Assembly (NCBI RefSeq): GCF_030622045.1
Contig: NZ_CP130886.1
Coordinates: 3,857,557 to 3,921,556, forward strand
Length of the DNA: 64,000 nucleotides
DNA from: Planctellipticum variicoloris
Lineage (GTDB): Bacteria > Planctomycetota > Planctomycetia > Planctomycetales > Planctomycetaceae
Direction of reading: 5' to 3'
Part shown: piece by piece, positions 25,019 to 34,583 of the stretch
How the letters are laid out: every line of letters starts with the position of its first letter
How positions within the stretch are numbered: position 1 is the first letter of the stretch
Notes under the pieces: model-generated
Database searches by the model: none
What the model was told of the DNA's origin: nothing
Seen by the model: the letters and a program-made list of their open reading frames with translations, nothing else
Translations under genes and position numbers: made by a program

Positions 25019-25267
25019 CGAGTTCAAAAACCTTGGACCCAAGAGTCCTGGGCGTACGTGCAGTCACTGGATGTGACCAGAGAGCGGTCGAGATTGAGAA
25101 GCGTTCGCGAACGATACAGATCAGAAATCGAAAGAATGCGACGTAGCTGGTTTACGAATGCTTTGCTCGAATCGTTGGACAATTTTTCGGGCTCATCCGG
25201 AAATTGCGCGCCGAGGAGGGCGAGCGAGTCGACATGCATCCACAATCTGGAGTTCCGTCGAATCGCC

Positions 25268-25524
25268 TCAACCGACTTGAACCCCATTTCCGCCGATCCA
25301 CGACGTCCGCGCGATCGGCACTTCCGGCATTCGAGCGAAGAACACTGCGCCCCCCTCATCTCCCAGTTGACGGACTTCGGCAAGCAGCTCGAAGACGCTC
25401 ACCGGCGGCTGGTTGCATTGAGCGATCAGGTTGCGGGCGAGGTCCTCCTCGATTCGGCGTGATCTCGCAGATCGCTTTCCGACTGAACGACTTCGTGAAC
25501 GACTTCAGCGGACTGATTTTTCAT
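25268..25524 (-). pseudogene. Frameshifted small gene upstream of the radical SAM gene
   Basis: From an ATG at 25524 the minus strand reads MKNQSAEVVHEVVQSESDLR and then stops after a few further codons. A neighbouring frame continues with coherent sequence (RRIEEDLARNLIAQCNQPPV, SVFELLAEVRQLGDEGGAVF) to a stop at 25268. A single frameshift near 25465 would join them into a protein of about 85 residues. No family recognised. It could be a remnant of a cluster gene. Confidence 0.4.
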
Positions 25525-25654
25525 CCATCACAAGATTGCGCGACGCAACACGCTGCCATAACGGATGTTGCGACGCAATTGAAGAGTAAAACTGCAAGCC
25601 GGGGATAGTCCTCGCTCTCCTCTTGAGAACGATACCCATCCCCGGATCAATGAT

Positions 25655-26095
25655 TCACATCCGCGGCACGAGATCACGGGACCATTCTGCCAGTTGTGGC
25701 AGCCTTGGGTTGCTGTCTCGCAACCCCTCGTTCACGTCATCCAGCGCGACGATCCGAGTCGGGATGTCGCCGAAGAGTTGGAAGGCCCGGAAGTGGCCTT
25801 CGGGGAAGGCCTCCGAGCACTCGCGGGGGAGAGCGCCCGGCCAGTACGCGGCATCGCATGTTGGCAGGGACGGGACAAACGGCGCCACCTGCTGCCGGTG
25901 GCCCGACAGGTCGACACAGAAGTCGATCTGCATTTCACCGGGATCGTGCCGCAACGGCAGAAAAGCCTCCTGCCGGCTGACCTTCGGCTCGCGGACGGCG
26001 TCCTTGCCGATCGTTTCACCGCCGTCATCCCCGTGCTCGTCTCGCAGCCGCTCCAAGCCCCGCCAGGCCATGTGCCGCTGCTTGCGGTGGGGCAC
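25655..26095 (-). pseudogene. IS21-family transposase (IstA) internal fragment
   Basis: About 147 codons with IstA similarity: KQRHMAWRGLERLRDEHGDD, FLPLRHDPGEMQIDFCVDLS (first catalytic Asp region), SLPTCDAAYWPGALPRECSE and FQLFGDIPTRIV. The usual YDNxK segment that follows is replaced by unrelated residues, and the N-terminal HTH is missing. No IstB or terminal repeats found. A dead fragment at the border between the AAA cluster and the sigma-factor operon. Confidence 0.75.
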
Positions 26096-26244
26096 ACATG
26101 ACTGACGGCTGACGGTCGACAGGACTGGCGTGGAATCTCGCAGAGCGGGACGATTGATTGCGATTTCGGTACTTTTTGCGAATGCAGACAGATTTCGCGT
26201 GGGATCGAACGGCCTTCGAATATCTGCTCACGAGGCCCTTACCA

Positions 26245-26790
26245 ATGGATCATGCCGAAGACACCACGTCAGTCGATGCAGCGGAAGAGATCGTGCGTCT
26301 GATCGCTCAGGCTCAGCGGCGACTGTACGCTTTCGTCTTTGCGCTCGTCCGCCGGTCGGCGGATGCGGACGACGTCTTGCAGGAAATCAACGTCGTCCTG
26401 TGGCGGAAACGGGACGCATATCGTCCGGGAACGAACTTTCTTGCCTGGGCTTTTGAGATTGCGCGCCTGCAGGTGCTGGCTCATCGGGCGCGCTGCGCCC
26501 GGTCCGAAGACCCGTTTGACGCCGCCCTGCTGGCGGAAATCGCCGAAGCCGCGCGGATCGAGTCTGCGGAGTTCGACCGACGCGAAGCCGCTCTGCGATC
26601 GTGTCTGCAGAAGCTGCCGGAGGAGCAGCGAGCGTTGATTGTGCGGCGTTATCAGCCGGACGTCGCAGTCAACTCGCTTGCGGCGGAACTGGGCAAGACT
26701 TCCAAGGCGGTCTCGGAATCTCTGCGTCGCATCCGTGAGGCGCTGCGTCAGTGTATCGAGCGGACTCTCGCTGCGGAGCTCCGTTCATGA
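26245..26790 (+). CDS. ECF RNA polymerase sigma factor (planctomycete-type)
   Basis: A 181-residue sigma70-like factor with region 2 (YAFVFALVRRSADADDVLQE, NVVLWRKRDAYRPGTNFLAW) and region 4 (ALIVRRYQPDVAVNSLAAEL plus GKTSKAVSESLRRIR). It fits the ECF group common in Planctomycetes and Verrucomicrobia. The ATG at 26245 has GAGG about ten bases upstream. The gene ends in an ATGA overlap with the FecR-domain gene, which should encode its regulator or partner. It is the first gene of a five-gene operon reaching 33316. Confidence 0.9.
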   Translation: MDHAEDTTSVDAAEEIVRLIAQAQRRLYAFVFALVRRSADADDVLQEINVVLWRKRDAYRPGTNFLAWAFEIARLQVLAHRARCARSEDPFDAALLAEIAEAARIESAEFDRREAALRSCLQKLPEEQRALIVRRYQPDVAVNSLAAELGKTSKAVSESLRRIREALRQCIERTLAAELRS

Positions 26791-28178
26791 GTTCCTCCGA
26801 GCGGCCCGAGGAGTGGTCGAGACTGCTCAACGGCCTGGCAGACGACTGCTTGACTGGCGAGCAGGAACGGCGACTTGCGGAGTTGTGTCGCAGCGATGTG
26901 AAATTTCGACGCGAGTACGTGGCGTTCTGCCAGCTCGTGACGATGCTGGCCTGGCAATCGTCGGCAGATATCACACCACTGCCAGGTCGGCCATCGCCGA
27001 TCCCCGGAATCGATTTGACAATTCCATCTTCGGGGCCGGGGAACGCACGATCCAAGACCGTCAGGTCGATGCGTACGGGATGGGCCATTTTCATCGTATC
27101 TGCGTTGCTTGTGGTCTTTGGTTTCCTCTGGCTGGGGCGGAATCCGTCGAGCGACAATTCCCTCGGACGAATCACTTCCGTTGTCGGTCGCGTTGAAGTG
27201 ACGCGAGGAAACCAGGCGCCGGTCACGATTCTCGCAGAAGGTGTCGGTCAGAACTCATGGGCACTGCAGGCGCAGGATCGTCTCCGCATTGAGCATGACG
27301 GGATGGCAACGCTGACGCTTGCCGATCTCACCGAGATTGATCTGCGGCCAGACACCCGGCTCGCGCTGTCGAAAGACCGCGGAGTCAGGCTGGATCTGCT
27401 GCGCGGCGGCTTGAAGGCACGCGTGACGCCACAGCGTGCTGGAGACTCGCTGAAGATCGTTACGCCCCATGCCGAAGTCGGGATTCTCGGGACGGAACTG
27501 GAGCTTTTCGCGACTCCAACGCAGACCGAAGTTGGAGTGGTCGAAGGGCGGGTGCGCGTGACTCGGACCTCCGATGGAGCCTCTGCTGAAGTGTCTGCGG
27601 CTCAAATCCTGACCGTTGCGGAGACTGGCGGCTTGTCGGTCAGTCGGTGGCCGCAGCCGCCCGACGAATGGAGCGAAGACTTCGAGCGCGGGCAGCCGCC
27701 CGGCTGGACGGGAAGACTCGTGCGCGACGGATTGCCGGAACGATCTCGCGGCGCAATCCGGGCCGTCCTGACCTCGGGACCGAGAGGCGCAGGCCAGGAA
27801 ATTCGTTCACCGGTCGAGGAAGACGGTCTGTTTGCCTGGCACGCCGATACGGTGCTGCACCTGACATTCAAAGTGCAACCGCCCGCCTGGTTTCATGTGT
27901 ACCTCCTGGCCCTGGATTGTCATCGACCGCAATCGTCGTTGACCTGCCGTGTCGTGAAGCCGGATCTCTGGCAGACATTGCCGGGGGAATGGCGCACGAT
28001 AAGTCTTCCCCTGTCTGAGTTTCAAGTTGTGAGCGGCGGACCGGATGAACCGGCGCTGGGCCGGATCCCGGTGCAAATTGTCTTGAGCGGAGGCGGCGAC
28101 TCGGCGGGCGTCGAGATTGATCGCGTGTGGGTCGATCGTAGCGACTCGCCTGCAGGCCGCGGGACGACTGAGGAGTGA
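26787..28178 (+). CDS. FecR-domain membrane protein (probable anti-sigma-type partner)
   Basis: A 463-residue protein. Residues 1-80 are cytoplasmic (LADDCLTGEQERRLAELCRS resembles the anti-sigma-like start of planctomycete FecR proteins). A transmembrane helix follows at about 95-118 (MRTGWAIFIVSALLVVFGFL). A FecR domain spans about 130-260 (DRLRIEHDGMATLTLADLTE, ITPHAEVGILGTELELF-type segment). The C-terminal third (WSEDFERGQPPGWTGRLVRD onward) is a beta-sandwich-like extracytoplasmic region. The ATG overlaps the sigma-factor stop. It likely transmits an envelope signal to the sigma factor. Confidence 0.85.
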   Translation: MSSSERPEEWSRLLNGLADDCLTGEQERRLAELCRSDVKFRREYVAFCQLVTMLAWQSSADITPLPGRPSPIPGIDLTIPSSGPGNARSKTVRSMRTGWAIFIVSALLVVFGFLWLGRNPSSDNSLGRITSVVGRVEVTRGNQAPVTILAEGVGQNSWALQAQDRLRIEHDGMATLTLADLTEIDLRPDTRLALSKDRGVRLDLLRGGLKARVTPQRAGDSLKIVTPHAEVGILGTELELFATPTQTEVGVVEGRVRVTRTSDGASAEVSAAQILTVAETGGLSVSRWPQPPDEWSEDFERGQPPGWTGRLVRDGLPERSRGAIRAVLTSGPRGAGQEIRSPVEEDGLFAWHADTVLHLTFKVQPPAWFHVYLLALDCHRPQSSLTCRVVKPDLWQTLPGEWRTISLPLSEFQVVSGGPDEPALGRIPVQIVLSGGGDSAGVEIDRVWVDRSDSPAGRGTTEE

Positions 28179-28198
28179 TTTCGGACGAGGAGAACAGA

Positions 28199-31100
28199 GT
28201 GGGAATGCAGCAGAGTCGTCTCGGCGGATGGGCAGTCTTATCGGTCGCGTTGGCAGTCGGTGTTCTTTCGGGCTGCAGTCGCTCCGGAGCGGACCGGGAG
28301 ACAACAGCAAGCGATTCCGCGGAGGCGAAACCCTCCGAGTCGGAGACGGCTGAATTGGATGCCGTCGAGCCGGCGGGGACATCGGCGGCTGTCGTGACTC
28401 TTGAAGAGACGGCCCCCCTCCGCACGGACTCGGCGGTGGTTGCAGCGACTCCGCCCGGACCGCCGCAGATCGGTTCCGGCCACTTCAACGGCCATCGGGA
28501 ATCTGTGGTGATGCGTTTCTCACCGATGCGTGCGCTGAGAGTGTCGTCTGACGGAACATACGTCGGCGTCGTTCGCCGAGTGAATCAGAACGGCGATTTG
28601 CTGCAGGTCTGGGATGTAGCCGCGGGGCAACTGATCCACGCAATCTACGAGCCTCTCGGAGTGACTGCCGTCGCGTTCGCTCCCGAAAGTCGGAGTCTCG
28701 CTTACGGAGCCGGGGACGCCAGCGTCATCCTGCAGCCGCTTCCGACGGGAGCGGCCTCACGGTGGAAGTCGCATCGGCTGACGATTGGCGATCTCGCGTT
28801 TTCACCCGACGGGACGCAGTTGGCCAGCTTCGGCCATGACAATCGCCTGATCGTGTGGGATGTCGCTCGCGCGACTGCGATTGCGGAGGCGACCGATGCG
28901 AATGCTCGCTTCGCACTCCAGGTGAAGTTTGCGGGGGAGGACCGACTCTGGACCCGGAGCAACGACGGCTTGATCCGCTGGTACGACTTCAAGGCTCATA
29001 CGCTGGTGCTCAGTCAAGAAGTGAAGCTGCCAGCAGACGCACTGCGGGTGGCTGCCGCTGATGACGCGAGACTCTACGGATTCCAACCGGGCCAGAGTCT
29101 CCTGATCGTTGATGCCGCCACCGGACGCGAGATCCCCGGGCCGACCGTCGGCTCCGCGGACCAGTTGGGAGGCGTCACGGCGATTGCCGTTGCCAGCGCA
29201 TCGCACGATGTCGCCGTCTGTACGACGGCGGGAGAACTGACGCTCTGGACCGGAGGCGATCCCGCCAGGACGAAATCCTGGACTCTCGGGACAAAACTCG
29301 TCGTAGCGCTCGCCGGCGATCCGAATGGTCGGGTCTGGTCGATTTGCACTGCCGGCGGCGGGCTCCTCGTATTTGATCGCGATCATCCCGAAACGCCGCA
29401 ATGGTTCGAACCCGAAGAGACCGGGACTTTCGAGTCATCGGTTGCTCCCCGCTTCAGCCACGACGGGACCGTGGTGGCCTCCCTGCGAGATCCACAGACC
29501 GTTGTCCTTTCCGAGATTGCGTCCGGGCTGACGCGACAGCGGATCACTCGCCCGCACTCCGGCGAAAACTCGCCAGTGGCAATGGTCACCTCGCTATTGC
29601 CGGGCCGCAAGGCGGTCGTCTATTGCGGGACCAGCGCCGGCGCGGTGGAGGTTCTGCAGACGGAGCAGAACGCTTCACCCTCCACAGTAACCGTTGCTCA
29701 GTCGGCGATCACGGCCCTTGCCGAATCGCCCGACGGACAACACCTGCTCGTCGGCGCTGCCGACGGCGCGACGATCTGGATCGATCCGGCGCAGGCGTCA
29801 CGTCGGAAGCTGCATCGCGCGCATGCAGCCCGTATTGGAGCTGCGGAAATCTCCGCCAGCGGACGGTGGGGCGCAACCGGCAGCGACGACACCACTGTTG
29901 TGCTGTGGAATGCGACAACGCAATCTCAGCATCTGACGTTGCGCGGCCACGAGTACCCCGTCCAGTCCGTGGCGTTCAGCCCGGACAGCGGCTGGCTGGT
30001 CAGCGGCGATCAGAGGGGACACTTTATCCTATGGGAAGCTCCGACTGGTCGGCAGATCTGGTCGGCGACGTTGCGCGACGCGCTCGTGCAACGGCGCGCC
30101 GATCCTGCAACCGGGACTGAAGTCTGGACTCCGCAGGCCGCATTCTCCGAGTTCTTCGGTCCGAACTTTTCCGGCGGAGTGCGCGATCCTCAACAGGCAG
30201 ACGAGGCTGCGGAACCGTCCAAGACTGATTCCGACATGCCAGTCGGAGACGCGCAGCCTGCGTCCCGCGAGATGGAAGATCCTGCGGTCAGCGCGAGAGG
30301 CCGCGGCATCGTGGCGTTGGCATTCAGTCGCGACCAGCGCGTGCTGGCGGTCGGGACATCCTCGGGATACACGCAAACCTTCGATCTCATCGGCCGTCGC
30401 GAATTGTCTCCGGTGTTTCATCAGTCGCCGATTGGCGATCTGGTCTTCAGCACGGATGTCGCGTCGTTGCTGGTGGCGACAGGGGCGGGCGATGTGACGC
30501 GGTGGCGGCGTGCTCCTGACCCGCCGCGGCTGCTGGCGGCGCATCGGGGACGCGTACACTTTGCGGCCCTCGATTCCACTGGCCGCAGAGCAGTGACAGG
30601 AGGCGTCGACAAGACGCTCAGAGTCTGGGACGTCGATCAGGGGGCTCTGGTCGAGCCGTTCGAAAACGACGGAGAAGCCGTCGCTACCGGAGCACTCTCG
30701 CCGGACGGTCGGCGGGCTGTCACATGCGGTTACGGTTCGGGCGTTGTGTTCTGGGATCTCGTCGCGATGGCACGGCTCGGCAAGCGATTCGGCCACGCGA
30801 AACGAGTCCACGCGCTCGCATTCTCCGCCGACGGCAATACTGTGGCGTCGGGCGGTGACGATCGGACGGTGAGAGTCTGGGATTTTGCCACGCAGAAGAC
30901 CAGGCATGTTATCTCGCACGATGCCGCCGTTCGCTTTATCGCCTTTACGCCGGACGGCGACAAACTCCTGACAGCGACGATCGACCCGCGAAGCTGGCAG
31001 TTTCCGGCCCGCCTGCGTCTCTGGGAAACCTCGACCGGCAGGTCGGTGATGGAATTCTCCGGACATCGCGTGGCCGTCACCGGGGCTGCTTTCAGCGCGG

Positions 31101-31417
31101 ATGGACGAGAACTGACATCGTGCGGTGCGGACGGACAAGTCTGCCGCTGGAATACCACGTCCGGCGAACTGCTCAGCGACACATTTCGACCGAACGGTCT
31201 GTCGCATGCGGGCCTGGTCTGCGGCGGTCAATGCCTCGTCATGCGACGCTTTAACGACGGAATCTCTGTCGATCATGCGAGTTCGTTGGCGCGACTGGCG
31301 GAGATCGATGTTTCCACGCGCGCAGTCAGCGATCTGAATGTGGCGGGGCGAGGAAACCGCATCATTGCCGGCACCGAAGAGGGAGCGGTCTACGTGTGGA
31401 GCCTGAACCATGAATGA
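28199..31417 (+). CDS. Large WD40-repeat lipoprotein
   Basis: A 1072-residue protein with a lipoprotein signal (WAVLSVALAVGVLSGCSRSG, lipobox LSGC) and a Ser/Glu-rich linker. The rest is built of WD40-like blades, for example LAFSPDGTQLASFGHDNRLI, VAFSPDSGWLVSGDQRGHFI, LAFSADGNTVASGGDDRTVR with VWD ends. I count around a dozen repeats, enough for two propellers. The GTG at 28199 has AGGAG six bases upstream and is preferred to an ATG at 28205. The gene overlaps the next ATG by eight bases. It is probably a surface or periplasmic binding scaffold in the sigma/FecR regulon. Confidence 0.85.
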   Translation: MGMQQSRLGGWAVLSVALAVGVLSGCSRSGADRETTASDSAEAKPSESETAELDAVEPAGTSAAVVTLEETAPLRTDSAVVAATPPGPPQIGSGHFNGHRESVVMRFSPMRALRVSSDGTYVGVVRRVNQNGDLLQVWDVAAGQLIHAIYEPLGVTAVAFAPESRSLAYGAGDASVILQPLPTGAASRWKSHRLTIGDLAFSPDGTQLASFGHDNRLIVWDVARATAIAEATDANARFALQVKFAGEDRLWTRSNDGLIRWYDFKAHTLVLSQEVKLPADALRVAAADDARLYGFQPGQSLLIVDAATGREIPGPTVGSADQLGGVTAIAVASASHDVAVCTTAGELTLWTGGDPARTKSWTLGTKLVVALAGDPNGRVWSICTAGGGLLVFDRDHPETPQWFEPEETGTFESSVAPRFSHDGTVVASLRDPQTVVLSEIASGLTRQRITRPHSGENSPVAMVTSLLPGRKAVVYCGTSAGAVEVLQTEQNASPSTVTVAQSAITALAESPDGQHLLVGAADGATIWIDPAQASRRKLHRAHAARIGAAEISASGRWGATGSDDTTVVLWNATTQSQHLTLRGHEYPVQSVAFSPDSGWLVSGDQRGHFILWEAPTGRQIWSATLRDALVQRRADPATGTEVWTPQAAFSEFFGPNFSGGVRDPQQADEAAEPSKTDSDMPVGDAQPASREMEDPAVSARGRGIVALAFSRDQRVLAVGTSSGYTQTFDLIGRRELSPVFHQSPIGDLVFSTDVASLLVATGAGDVTRWRRAPDPPRLLAAHRGRVHFAALDSTGRRAVTGGVDKTLRVWDVDQGALVEPFENDGEAVATGALSPDGRRAVTCGYGSGVVFWDLVAMARLGKRFGHAKRVHALAFSADGNTVASGGDDRTVRVWDFATQKTRHVISHDAAVRFIAFTPDGDKLLTATIDPRSWQFPARLRLWETSTGRSVMEFSGHRVAVTGAAFSADGRELTSCGADGQVCRWNTTSGELLSDTFRPNGLSHAGLVCGGQCLVMRRFNDGISVDHASSLARLAEIDVSTRAVSDLNVAGRGNRIIAGTEEGAVYVWSLNHE

Positions 31418-32426
31418 AACGGATCGGCGGGGATTCACATTACTGGAGTTGCTCGTAACGCTGGCCGTGATCGGTATTCTGGTTGCGCTCCTGCTGCCGG
31501 CCGTGCAGGTCGCCCGCGAGGCGGCTCGGAGAATGAGTTGTGCGAACAATTTGTCGCAGATCGGCGTCGCGCTCCACAACTACCATGATGTTCATCGGGT
31601 GCTGCCGTTCGGCTGCGGAACCGACTACGACGGGATCGTGTCTTCTCTGGGAACCCTGGCGGACCGCCGCTATTCCGCGCATTCGCAGATTCTGCCGCAG
31701 CTCGACCAGGCGAATGTTTATCAACAGATCGATTTCCAGGTGGCGCCGTTCCATCCCTACGTCAACTCCGGCGCCTACGATCCGGCCTGCATCGCGAGCG
31801 GGGGACTGAGCGCCACCAACGGGCCTGCGGCCGTCGCGAAGATCAGCTCGTTTGTATGTCCGTCGGACATCGACCGATTGCAGAGCGTGTGGGGGCACAA
31901 CAACTACCGCTCGTGTAACGGCGGCGGTTGGCACGGTCGGAACGGCAACGGAATGTTCGGGCAGAACAGCAGCGTACGACTGGGCGACGTCACCGACGGA
32001 CTGTCGAATACCGCCATGTTCAGCGAACGCTGCAAAGGAACCTGGGATCATGACATCTTCGATCCTCTGGCGGACATCTATGATGCGGCCGGGATCTGGA
32101 GCGAGGAGACGTTTCGCGATCACTGCCTGAGCCTCGCGCCCCAGCAGGCTGCAGCCTACCATCAGAACGTGGATTCCGGGCAGAACTGGCTCGAAGCCAA
32201 CTTCAACTGGACCCGGTACAACCATCTGGCGCCGCCCAATCACGTCAGTTGCAAGAACGGATTCACCTGGGACGGCGTTGGCATGGCGGCCTCCAGCCGG
32301 CATGCCGGCGGCGTCAACGTCCTGTTCGGCGATGGCCGGGTTCAACTTGTCAGCGAGTACGTCGATCCTGCGACCTGGCGCGGGCTCGGAACGATTCGCG
32401 GCAGTGAAACACTGAATGACTATTGA
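31410..32426 (+). CDS. DUF1559 prepilin-like protein
   Basis: A 338-residue protein with a type IV prepilin N-terminus: RRGFTLLELLVTLAVIGILV, cleavage G/F and Glu at +5, followed by the DUF1559 domain (AREAARRMSCANNLSQIGVA, LHNYHDVHRVLP) and the C-terminal VLFGDGRVQLVSEYVD-type end. This family is hugely expanded in Planctomycetes, where it is the commonest marker. The prepilin peptidase for it could be the gene at 48133-49458. The ATG lies inside the end of the WD40 gene. Confidence 0.95.
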   Translation: MNETDRRGFTLLELLVTLAVIGILVALLLPAVQVAREAARRMSCANNLSQIGVALHNYHDVHRVLPFGCGTDYDGIVSSLGTLADRRYSAHSQILPQLDQANVYQQIDFQVAPFHPYVNSGAYDPACIASGGLSATNGPAAVAKISSFVCPSDIDRLQSVWGHNNYRSCNGGGWHGRNGNGMFGQNSSVRLGDVTDGLSNTAMFSERCKGTWDHDIFDPLADIYDAAGIWSEETFRDHCLSLAPQQAAAYHQNVDSGQNWLEANFNWTRYNHLAPPNHVSCKNGFTWDGVGMAASSRHAGGVNVLFGDGRVQLVSEYVDPATWRGLGTIRGSETLNDY

Positions 32427-32473
32427 GCCGGGCAATGCGTTGTGTTTGCAAATTCTGAACCGGAGCCTCCTGC

Positions 32474-33316
32474 ATGATTGCAAAACTGCTGCTGACGGGT
32501 TCCCTCATCCTTTCAGCATCGGCCCTGCAAGCCGAGAATTATGCGTGGGATTTCCGGAATGGTCACTTCGACAATCTGTCGCTGGTTCCGATGGGAACCG
32601 GGGCTGTGAAACTGCTGCAGCCAGACAAGGACGGGCTGCGGATTTCGGCCCCTGCCGGCTACAACGTGAGAACGGTAGGATTCTCGCCCCGGTTCAAGAT
32701 CCATGGCGATTTCGAGCTGACGATCGAGTATACGATCGCGAATCGCACGCCGCCGGAGAGCGGCTTCGGAAGCGGTCCGAGCCTGTATTTTTCAACCGGT
32801 TCGACGGACGCCGCCGCCGCGTCGCTGGGGCGACTGCTCCGTCCCGACGGCCGCGACATCTATGGCGTGTTCGCCGCCCGTGTGGAAGACGGAAAGCGAA
32901 TTCCAACCGCCAGGCTGTTTGACGTTCCGGACGCCGCATCCAGCCGCACGGGCCGTTTGCAGCTCAGGCGGCTGGGGAATCAGATCGATTATTCGGTCGC
33001 CGACGGTCTTGATTCTCCACTGCGCTCGCTGGCGTCCCTCGTCGTCAGCGATGACGACGTGTCGCTCGTACGCATCGGCCTTTCGCAAAGCGACGAGCGT
33101 TCGGCCGCCTCCATGGTGCTTCACAGCGTTCGCATCGAAGCCGACGAACTGCCGCATCTCCCCTCCGAGCAGTCGCGAACCGCGCAGCTCTATCGGCCGC
33201 GCTACCAGCCTCCGCCGCCGCCGCGTTCCTACCGCTGGCTGTGGCAGTCCCTGCTGGCTCTCGGGTTCACCGGAGTTCTGGCGGCGTGGATCTGGAAGCG
33301 ACGCCAGTCATCATGA
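32474..33316 (+). CDS. Secreted DUF1583-like protein with C-terminal membrane anchor
   Basis: A 280-residue protein with a signal peptide (MIAKLLLTGSLILSASALQA), a beta-rich middle (DKDGLRISAPAGYNVRTVGF, KIHGDFELTIEYTIANRTPP) resembling planctomycete DUF1583 domains, a proline-rich linker (YQPPPPPRSY) and a C-terminal transmembrane helix with basic tail. It lies 47 bp after the DUF1559 gene and is probably the last gene of the operon. The domain assignment is by resemblance of the beta-sandwich motif. No enzyme motif seen. Confidence 0.65.
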   Translation: MIAKLLLTGSLILSASALQAENYAWDFRNGHFDNLSLVPMGTGAVKLLQPDKDGLRISAPAGYNVRTVGFSPRFKIHGDFELTIEYTIANRTPPESGFGSGPSLYFSTGSTDAAAASLGRLLRPDGRDIYGVFAARVEDGKRIPTARLFDVPDAASSRTGRLQLRRLGNQIDYSVADGLDSPLRSLASLVVSDDDVSLVRIGLSQSDERSAASMVLHSVRIEADELPHLPSEQSRTAQLYRPRYQPPPPPRSYRWLWQSLLALGFTGVLAAWIWKRRQSS

Positions 33317-33395
33317 GTTGAGATCGTCGTTTCAGGAACTTTCAGTCTCCCCTTCGCCAACCCGCGCAAAGCGCGTTCGGCGCTTCCCGGCGACT

Positions 33396-33671
33396 CTACC
33401 GCCCGAGTTCCAGGCCCGACAGCCGTTCCGACGCGTGCACAAAGTGCCTGAGTCGGCCGACGACTGGCCGCCAGAGGATTGCCTGGACGTGATCCGGCAT
33501 GAGGGCAAATCCGACGCAGCGTCCGGCAGTCCGTTCCAGCACGAGGTTAAGTCCTCCCAGCACGATCCGCTTCCCGCGATCGTAATCCAGCAGCCAGCGG
33601 CGACGATCCGCAGAGAACGTCACGAAGTGAGCGTACTGTTCATCGTCGATGATCCGTCGCCGGCCGGACAT
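33396..33671 (-). pseudogene. Truncated REP-associated tyrosine transposase (RAYT/Y1_Tnp)
   Basis: The frame from an ATG at 33671 reads [20 protein letters not shown] and later [20 protein letters not shown], the Y1-transposase segment that normally contains an HxH-like motif (VMPNHVH); here it reads MPDHVQ, so one His is lost. The ORF stops after about 91 residues, before the catalytic tyrosine helix. Full proteins have 150-250 residues. RAYTs mobilise REP palindromes, and REP-like palindromes occur at 34381, 40511 and 40595. Confidence 0.7.
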
Positions 33672-34583
33672 GGCGACCGCTCGCGGGATGCTTCGAGTTC
33701 TCGAATGCTGACATGATGCCGCTACGAGAAGCACCGTGTCGCGGCCATTCACTTCGACCCGTCAGCCTCCTGTGACGTTGCCACACGGGCAGGTCGAAGA
33801 CGCACGACCTGCGCCAACCCGGCCGTTGTGAGGTCGGGCGGTACGGTCGACATGTCGGGCGGGAATGACGGCGGCGGGGAGGAGCGATGCATTGCAAATT
33901 GCAAAATGGAAGAGAGGGCGCGCGGAGGTGCTTGGCGCGCAGCGCGAGCGCGGCCTGCGGGGAGGCTTTCTCAATAAGCGACCGGCTCGGACGCGGCGGA
34001 GCGGGTTGTTGAGATCCGCTCCACCGCATCCTTTGAGCTGACGTTGATCAGGTGGCGGGTTTTGAGGCCCGCGTCGTCCGGGAAGGACTCTCGACGTCGA
34101 GCGCGCACGGGGTGCGCTCCCTCGGCCGGGCCTTGCGGCTCGACCGTGGTGGGCCCTGACCAGGCCCGCTGGCCGGCGGGGATTCGCTCGAGCGCTCCGG
34201 GTTGCCCCATTGCGTGCATGCATGTCGTTTCCCACGCCGACGTCACGCACGTTCACTCTGGTACGGGAGATTTTCAAGAGCAGTTTGGCAGTTTTTTGCA
34301 AAAATGTGGAAATTTGTCCCCTGCGACTATGACGAGTGAGACGGAACCACGAATTTCACGAATCAACACGGGTGAGAAGACGAGGCGGAGCCTCGGAAGA
34401 AGCATTCCCAGGCGGAGCCTGGGGACGAGGTCAGTGAGGGTGAAAACAATGGCGTTTGCGCAGCCCGTGCGGAGCCTGATTCCGTGGTTTTCTGCGGGTC
34501 TGTGGCTGCGTATACTGTGTGTCGCAACGCTGTTTTGAGGCCGGGAGCCTGGAGAGTTGTGACGGTCGTGGGCGGGGGCTGGG
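33672..34583. other. Long intergenic region with repeats
   Basis: No gene is supported in these 900 bases. The centre (34020-34200) is GC-rich with dyad symmetry. At 34345-34373 there is a copy of the ATTCGTG-type repeat and at 34381-34425 two REP-like palindromes. The open frames seen on the minus strand lack family resemblance and look like consequences of GC bias. Confidence 0.5.
34381..34425. repeat. REP-like palindromes
   Basis: CGAGGCGGAGCCTCGG (34381-34396) and TTCCCAGGCGGAGCCTGGGGA (34405-34425, given here as its 10-base arms around GGA). The same pair of palindromes recurs at 40511-40646. Confidence 0.7.

Noticed and set aside
25058-25462. + strand open frame before the IS21 fragment
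   Set aside because: No ribosome site and no coherent motif; the opposite strand carries a better, though frameshifted, coding signal.
33762-34301. Minus-strand frame in the gap between the RAYT remnant and the membrane protein gene
   Set aside because: Low-complexity Arg/Pro/Ala peptide over a GC-rich dyad region; no start site or family.
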